Shown here piece by piece: positions 58,367 to 64,000 of a stretch of 64,000 nt of DNA (positions are counted from its first letter, which is position 1; each line of letters begins with the position of its first letter). The notes under the pieces are model-generated. The model was not told the DNA's origin. It was given only the letters and a program-made list of their open reading frames with translations, and made no database searches. This DNA comes from Leucaena leucocephala (lineage: Eukaryota; Streptophyta; Magnoliopsida; Fabales; Fabaceae). The position numbers and the translations under genes were made by a program. The DNA is taken from assembly GCA_037074615.1 (NCBI GenBank), contig CM073519.1, forward strand, positions 27,177,001-27,241,000. Direction: 5' to 3'.

Positions 58367-60374
58367 TGTAAGGAATTGGAAGACACGCAGCGGAAATAAA
58401 CTTTAAAAATTTTCCATTCCTTGCCAGGATCTGCCGTATGTGTTTAAGTCAAGTGGAAAGAATCATTACCCTTAGTGTTGCTCAGCGAATTTCACAGCTT
58501 CTCTACGTGGGTGGTGATCTCTTTCTGATCGCAAGAAATCGACGGAGTGTTCCTCAGCGACCTTCACAGATTCTCTCCGCGGACGGTTGTCTCTTTCCGA
58601 TCACAAGAAGTCGACGCCTCAGGTCGGCTTCCTCTACTGGTATCCACACGAACAGCGTTCCAACCACGAACGACGTGCTAGCGTCTCCTGTCCCTCCAAG
58701 GCTTTCACAAGTCTCCGTCTCTATTTCGGCAGTTTCTTGTCTGCAAACCTTTTGCAGATTCCGTTCGGCCTTTTGTGTTCTGTGTTATTTTCAAACGTAG
58801 CTCCTCCAATCAGATATAGAGGATGCTATGCGTTTTTTTCACTTGACCTAATTGGATTTTGGAGTTAATCTTATATTAATTCCGAATTAATACAATATCA
58901 TATATTGTATAATTTTATAAGAAACTAATTAAATAAAATAATATTAAATCCGTCCCACAGATTTAATTACTTATTTATTTAACTTTAAATAAAGATGAGA
59001 CTGAGTTATATTTGATTTATTCCCATAAATCAAATTTGAGATATCCTATCAATTTAAATTTCGAATTTCAAACGTGATAGAGATTTAATTTATCCTTATA
59101 AATTAAATCTTATAAATATCTCTTATATGAGATATCCTATCAATTTGAATTTCGAATTTCAAACGTGATAGAGATTTAATTTATCCTTATAAATTAAATC
59201 TTATAAATATCTCTTATATGAGATATCCTATCAATTTGAATTTCGAATTTCAAACGTGATAGAGATTTAATTTATCCTTATAAATTAAATCTTATAAATA
59301 TCTCTTATATGAGATATCCTATCAATTTGAATTTCGAATTCAAACGTGATAGGGATTTAATTTATCCTTATAAATTAAATCTCATATATCTCATATATAT
59401 AATATATATAAATATATATACGAATTTATATATATATATACGAATATAAATATAAATGAATATATATACATTCACCTGGATCTTTCATTGAATCTGGACA
59501 TGTCTTAGATTCAATGAATCTGGACATCATAGCTCGTGTTGGGCTATTTTGTGTGCGACCCTGTAGGCCCATATGAAGTTGGCAGTGGGCCATTTGCTAT
59601 ACTAGCCCACAAGTCGCAAGCGGTCTCTAGCAAGACATAACAACTACCCAAATCATATGAGGATCGATAAACGATGTAACCTTTTATACAACCATATCAT
59701 GTCCCTTCTGTCACGCGATATTTTGGTCATGGATGAGGCATGGATAATGTCATCCTCCTATTCCCGACCGTTACTTTCTCGATCCCTGAGTAGTCTGACT
59801 ATAGAGATGGAACTACCTTTCCATTACAGTATGGCCATACATTTCTCAGACTCACTCATCGAGGGGCCCAGTAATATCTCTCCACGAATGTGAGGGACAA
59901 ATTCCATCTTGACCATTCACATTCCTCCGCATGAAAAACCACTAAGCCCGAACATAGTCTTTATGATCACTCGGTCAAAAGTGACTTTTGACCAGGTCAA
60001 AGCTGAGCGTTTTGTCATGTAGGAATCCATGATGATCTCAGGTCAAAGGGCATATTGACATGGTTTGTATATGAGAGAAGCTTATGACGTTACCCATGCA
60101 GTTCTCTCATAGCGGGTCGGTCCAACACCCTGTACTCTTACATGTGCTTATGACTTTGATTTATATCTCTATACATCTTCAAAGTCATACTGGTCTTATT
60201 TCATCTGTGCTCCCACATAGATGATCGACCAGGGACATTTAGGATAATATCATGAATTATCCAAGGATGGTCATCATAGTAAACATGCAAATAATATGAT
60301 AACTCAATTAATAAATTCATAAATCAATAATGTTTATCAGACAATGATTGGCCCCTAGGGCACGATTTCCAACA
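58367..60374 (-). mobile_element. Angela solo LTR
   Basis: On the minus strand TGTTGGAAATCGTG... to CAATTCCTTACA, 2008 bp, with a perfect GGAAG duplication (58362-58366 and 60375-60379). It matches the 5' LTR at 15540-17268 in inverse orientation plus three extra 91-bp units, and its outer end equals 1-262. No internal sequence remains. Confidence 0.96.
59038..59400 (-). repeat. 91-bp tandem repeat, four copies
   Basis: Units start at 59038, 59129, 59220 and 59311 (each GAGATATCCTATCAATTT), exactly 91 bp apart. Copies 2 and 3 are almost identical; copies 1 and 4 carry small changes. The Angela LTR at 15540 has a single unit, so three units (273 bp) account for nearly all the 279-bp length difference. 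An AT microsatellite adjoins to about 59470. Confidence 0.95.
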
Positions 60375-61170
60375 GGAAGAGAAAGAAGAGAGAAAAAGAG
60401 AAAGAAATAAAGAAAGAAAGAGAAAGAAATGAAGGAAAAAGGAGTTCTAGTGGAGCTAGGAGCTAGAGGAAAGGCTACTCGCCAGGTAGTAAACTTATCC
60501 TAAACTTATATACATTGAATGCTATGCTTGGTTGTGCTATAGCTTTAATGAATTGTGTTGCATATGTGCTTATGTTTGAAGCTCTGTTTCTATGATTACT
60601 TTGGCCAATTGTATTTCATATGTAAAATGAAAGCTTGCACATTACACAATGTTAACACTTTCACAAGTAAGCACCAGTATTTACATTAATGCATGCATGT
60701 TTAATACCGTTCGCTACTGAGATTTCCCTAGAAATCTCATCCCTTTCCATGTAATCCCAATCCCATAGGTTTATGATGAGAAAGGATTAAAGAGGCATGA
60801 AGAAAAGATGGGTATTGGATAGTACAAATGTTATGTAAAGTTGGGACCAAAATGCTATAATAAGGGAAAAATGTTAGATGAACAGTAAACTACGGACGTT
60901 GATTGATGTTGACCTAGTTCAGGCATGGTCAACATTTTTCCCTAAAATAGCATTAAGTTAGCTTTGTGTAGCAATTTGAACCACTTCATTTCTATTTTTC
61001 TATATTTAGTTATGATTTTTTGAAGTCATATCACTCCTTTGGAATTTACACAGTGAACAGTACTCGGTAGAATAAAATTCTAGATTATGTAATTTGACTT
61101 CAATGACCTTAAAAGTGGTTCCAGATGCTACCATTTAGTCCCAGAGATGTAAGAAAATAAGGATGTTTCA
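60375..61170 (+). mobile_element. LTR-B 3' half, plus orientation
   Basis: Starts in the GAAAGAAAGAG tract corresponding to 57986-58032 inverted and ends with GGATGTTTCA at 61170. AGGTAGTAAACTTATCC at 60484-60500 and stem-loop 60719-60738. It is inverted relative to the LTR-B at 57382-58361. An LTR-C piece follows without spacer. Confidence 0.85.
60719..60738 (+). promoter_or_regulatory. Conserved LTR stem-loop (LTR-B)
   Basis: GAGATTTC - CCTA - GAAATCTC, an 8-bp perfect stem, preceded by GCTACT as in the LTR-A example at 6531-6548, which has a 7-bp stem. Confidence 0.65.
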
Positions 61171-62178
61171 CAACTCCTTGCAAGTTATGTCATGACAATA
61201 TGCATGTTAGAGTTTACTTATGTACCATTATGAAGTAGCTCCCATATAATGATAACATGTTAAGCATCCAATTAATCATGCATGATATTATGGTTTGTGT
61301 AACTTGCTATTTGGATTTTCATGAAATCTCATTCCTCCTATATGCATAACCATGTTATAGGTGCTGGAAATTCACAAGGAAAAAGGGTAAACATAGATGT
61401 TTGAACTTGTATGATCAATTATATGAGTTACATGTCACTATGAAGGGATAGGATGGATGTATTATGTATGATTCTGTAATTGTGTTCTGAGGCCATGGTG
61501 GTGTGACGATGATTATGATGCCTTAGTCAACTAGTTTGAACTTGAAATTTGGCATGATTATAGTTAAGATATATAGCTTTAAATGGACACCACTAACACT
61601 TCAAATGGTTTAGAATTTGATTTGTTATGATTTTTCTAAGTTGGAATTAAGATCTGGAATTGAGATAAAGTGAGTGGTTAGAGGCAGCAATGTTCACGCA
61701 TTGATTCTATATAGCAAATGAATGAATTATTTTATAAAATTTTGTTGACTTAAAGAGCACTTCTAGAGCTTTAAATCCATAGGTAACATGGTTCATTTGG
61801 ACAAGTAACCAAAGAGAAATGAATTTTTGAAGTTAAGCCAAGGAAACTAGAACTTTTAGATTTTACCAAATGAATAGTATTTTTCAACTAATAAACTGAT
61901 TTTATTGAAATAATGAAACCTCAGTTTGTATTACTCCATCAAAGTTTAATAAAAGAGCTTTCATTAGAAATTAGAACCAACTTATTTTAATTTTTCTACA
62001 ATTAATTATGAATTTTCAAAGTAGGGTACATGTTTTGGAATTACCAAATGAATTTTAACGTGAACAGTACCCGAGAGTAATTCTTTTGAAAATGATTGTT
62101 TCTAAGGCAAATGATCATGTAATTGGTTCCAATGACTTTCAATTGAGTATAATTGAGGTTGAAAATAAGGATACGACA
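61171..62178 (+). mobile_element. LTR-C 3' end of a further element
   Basis: From CAACTCCTTGCAAG to AAGGATACGACA, matching 25749-26760. Stem-loop remnant at 61313-61330. The U3 half is absent. Confidence 0.85.
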
Positions 62179-62357
62179 TTTTGGTATCAGAGCAAAGGAT
62201 TATGGCTTAGGAAATGCTCTAAATAGATTATTTATATACTGATGTATAAGTAAACATATACATAATTGACACTAAGTCAATATTGTAGGGTAAAGATGGT
62301 TGAGTCTAGGACTTTAGAGGCTACAATAAACTAGGGGATCCTATTCCTAAGGTATTT
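62179..62357 (+). other. PBS and start of internal region of an LTR-C element
   Basis: TGGTATCAGAGC (62182-62193) is a canonical tRNA-iMet primer site. The next bases (AAAGGATTATGGCTTAGGAA) match the leader of the complete element (54200-54265 inverted). The region is cut at 62358 by an LTR-A insertion. Confidence 0.85.
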
Positions 62358-64000
62358 TGTCATATCCTAATTTTTCCCTATCTGTACAGTACTGATAGTG
62401 GAAAGATGCTTAGAAAGGATTATGACAAAGATCATACGAAATAATAAAGATTAGATAAGTCTTAAAGAAAGAGAAGGACCTAAATGCAAATTGGAAAAGG
62501 TTAAAGGCCAAAAGTTAAAGTAGAAATAAATGTTGGGCCAAAAGTGGTAATTTCTAGAAGTTTAGGGACCTAAATGTAAATATGCAAAAAGTTAGGGATA
62601 TAAATGTAATTAAGCAAAAAGTCAGGGACATAAATGTAATTATGGAAAAGTTCAGCCAAAAAAGGCTTAGAAATGCCTGTAAGTATTTCAGTCCCACATT
62701 CCATCAGTAAATAGAGGAAGTCATGCTGGTTAATCTGGCATGATACAGAAATTTTATTAGGGCTCCAGATAGCAGAAAATTATCTGATAGTCTAAAGGTT
62801 ATCTGAAATTTTATCAGATTTCATGGACTTCAGATATAGTGGACAAATTACAGGAAATTGTGCCTTACAGTGTCAGATGTCCTGGATCTGACAGAACTCC
62901 AGAAGAAGTTCTGTATAAAAAGTTATTCACATATCAATGAATTTTGACGGGAGTTTGTTAACACCCGGGATCCGATAATGGAACTTATCGGTATGTAAGC
63001 CTGGATAGAATGAGATCAGATGACCTCATATATAGGCCCATAATGATGCCAAGGAAGGCCCAAAACCCAGGGTATCAGTCTATCAGTAGAATGGGCCAGT
63101 GCCCAGAAAAAGTGCGAAATTACGAAAATGCCCCTCGATGCCCAGATTGTACCAGAGATGGATGAAGGGCATTTTGGTCATCTGGGACAGGCTAAAAACG
63201 TGGGACATAGTATAAATATGATTATATAGAGTTAATATATGCCCTAAGCCAGTACAAGAAGGGGTGAAATGACAGTTATGCCCTTAGGGTCAGTGCAGTG
63301 CAAGAAAGGACACCAAGGGTATTTTGGTCATTTCCCAAGGGATCTGTAATTAAGTTGTGACCAGTACAAGTATGTAAATGGTGTGGGAAGCCTAGACATT
63401 GATTTACAGGATATAATACATATCCTGGTATATTATAGAAAAATTCAGAACAGAAAACAGTCCGGTTGTTGTGAAACTGCACTGATCGATACTGGATTGG
63501 ACTGGAATTTCTCCAGAAGGTTCCTTGCATGGGCAGCACGCCACCTAACCCTCTTAGGTGTCCCATGAGCTGTCCCACATGATGTCATAATTATTATTTT
63601 ATGAAAAAGTTAAATCCAAGATTAAATGTGGGCCTTTAGATCAAATAGTAACCAAATCAATCTTGGCCATTCATTTTTCTTGGATTTTGGCTATAAATAC
63701 CCCTCAATTCTGGTTCAGAACCGTAAGCTCATGTATCCTTGGGGAAACTCTTGCAAAATGGAAACTCAAGCCAAGACAAAGAAGATTCAAGGTTCCAAAG
63801 TTCAAGCAAGCTAGAGATTAAAGGTAAGCAATCTCTCCTAGCTTATTTTCCTTTGATTTAGGAGCTTGAACTTAGGGTTTTGATAGGAGAAAAGTTGAGT
63901 TTTCTCTAAGGGGTGGTGCTGCCCAAAGACCTTAAAGGAAAGGGGAAAGAATAAATTAAAGTTAGAAACACATGATTGAAGCTTAAACAAGCTAGTTAAG
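62358..64000 (+). mobile_element. LTR-A, 5' part, continuing beyond the window
   Basis: Starts TGTCATATCC at 62358 after TATTT (candidate duplication 62353-62357). U3 repeats 62470-62650, TATA 63692-63698, and possible donor AAAGGTAAGC near 63821. It follows 3941-7326 closely up to the window edge. Confidence 0.9.

Noticed and set aside
58438..58868. Frames of 93-120 codons at the edge of the Angela solo LTR
   Set aside because: They run antisense to the LTR, overlap each other in two frames, and differ from the corresponding frame at 16762-16980; chance frames in a GC-richer LTR part.
1..60374. Angela pieces at 1-262 and 58367-60374 as LTRs of one element
   Set aside because: The right copy has its own perfect GGAAG duplication and is a solo LTR; no polypurine tract follows 262.

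Overview
This window looks like heterochromatic or intergenic DNA from a flowering plant, probably a eudicot. It is AT-rich, and essentially every recognisable piece belongs to a plant transposon class: Angela-type Ty1/Copia, Athila-type Ty3/Gypsy, long-LTR Gypsy elements primed by initiator tRNA-Met, and an En/Spm (CACTA) DNA transposon. I found no intact host gene, no rRNA or tRNA gene and no CRISPR array. Most short open frames are chance frames inside LTRs.

Three related long-LTR families dominate. I label them LTR-A (about 3.3 kb), LTR-B (about 1.9 kb) and LTR-C (about 3.1 kb). In sense orientation they start near TGTCATATCC and end near GGATGTTACA. All have a TATAAAT box, and they share a small stem-loop module but differ elsewhere.

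Layout: 1-262 Angela LTR end; 263-1466 unassigned AT-rich DNA; 1467-9175 degenerate CACTA element (minus) split by a solo LTR-A at 3941-7326; 9195-9332 LTR-B scrap; 9333-9607 unrecognised open segment; 9608-12932 LTR-A used as a 3' LTR (minus), followed by its non-coding internal domain to 15539; 15540-21578 Angela Copia element (5' LTR, PBS, gag-pol with in-frame stops), cut by an LTR-A at 21579-24943; 24944-30030 a plus-strand deletion derivative (LTR-C end, internal domain, LTR-A piece); about 30031-43640 a ruined Athila-like Gypsy element carrying two solo LTRs (31580-34463 and 35654-38475) and a third ORF near 40 kb; 43641-44632 LTR-A piece; 44699-58361 an LTR-B that received a complete 12-kb element (45334-57381, minus), which itself contains a solo LTR-B (51210-53100); 58367-60374 Angela solo LTR; 60375-62357 LTR-B and LTR-C ends with a PBS; 62358-64000 start of another LTR-A.

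The most interesting object is the long-LTR family itself. The complete copy has two ~3.1 kb LTRs, a tRNA-Met PBS, a polypurine tract and a decayed gag, but no visible pol. Where pol should be lies a conserved non-coding domain, present three times in the window. It carries a segment clearly derived from 5S rRNA (including its internal Pol III promoter boxes), an array of short stem-loops with a 24-bp period, and GATC-containing repeats. Capture of 5S sequence is known from Cassandra TRIM elements, where it sits in the LTR. Here it is in the internal domain of a large pol-less Gypsy element.
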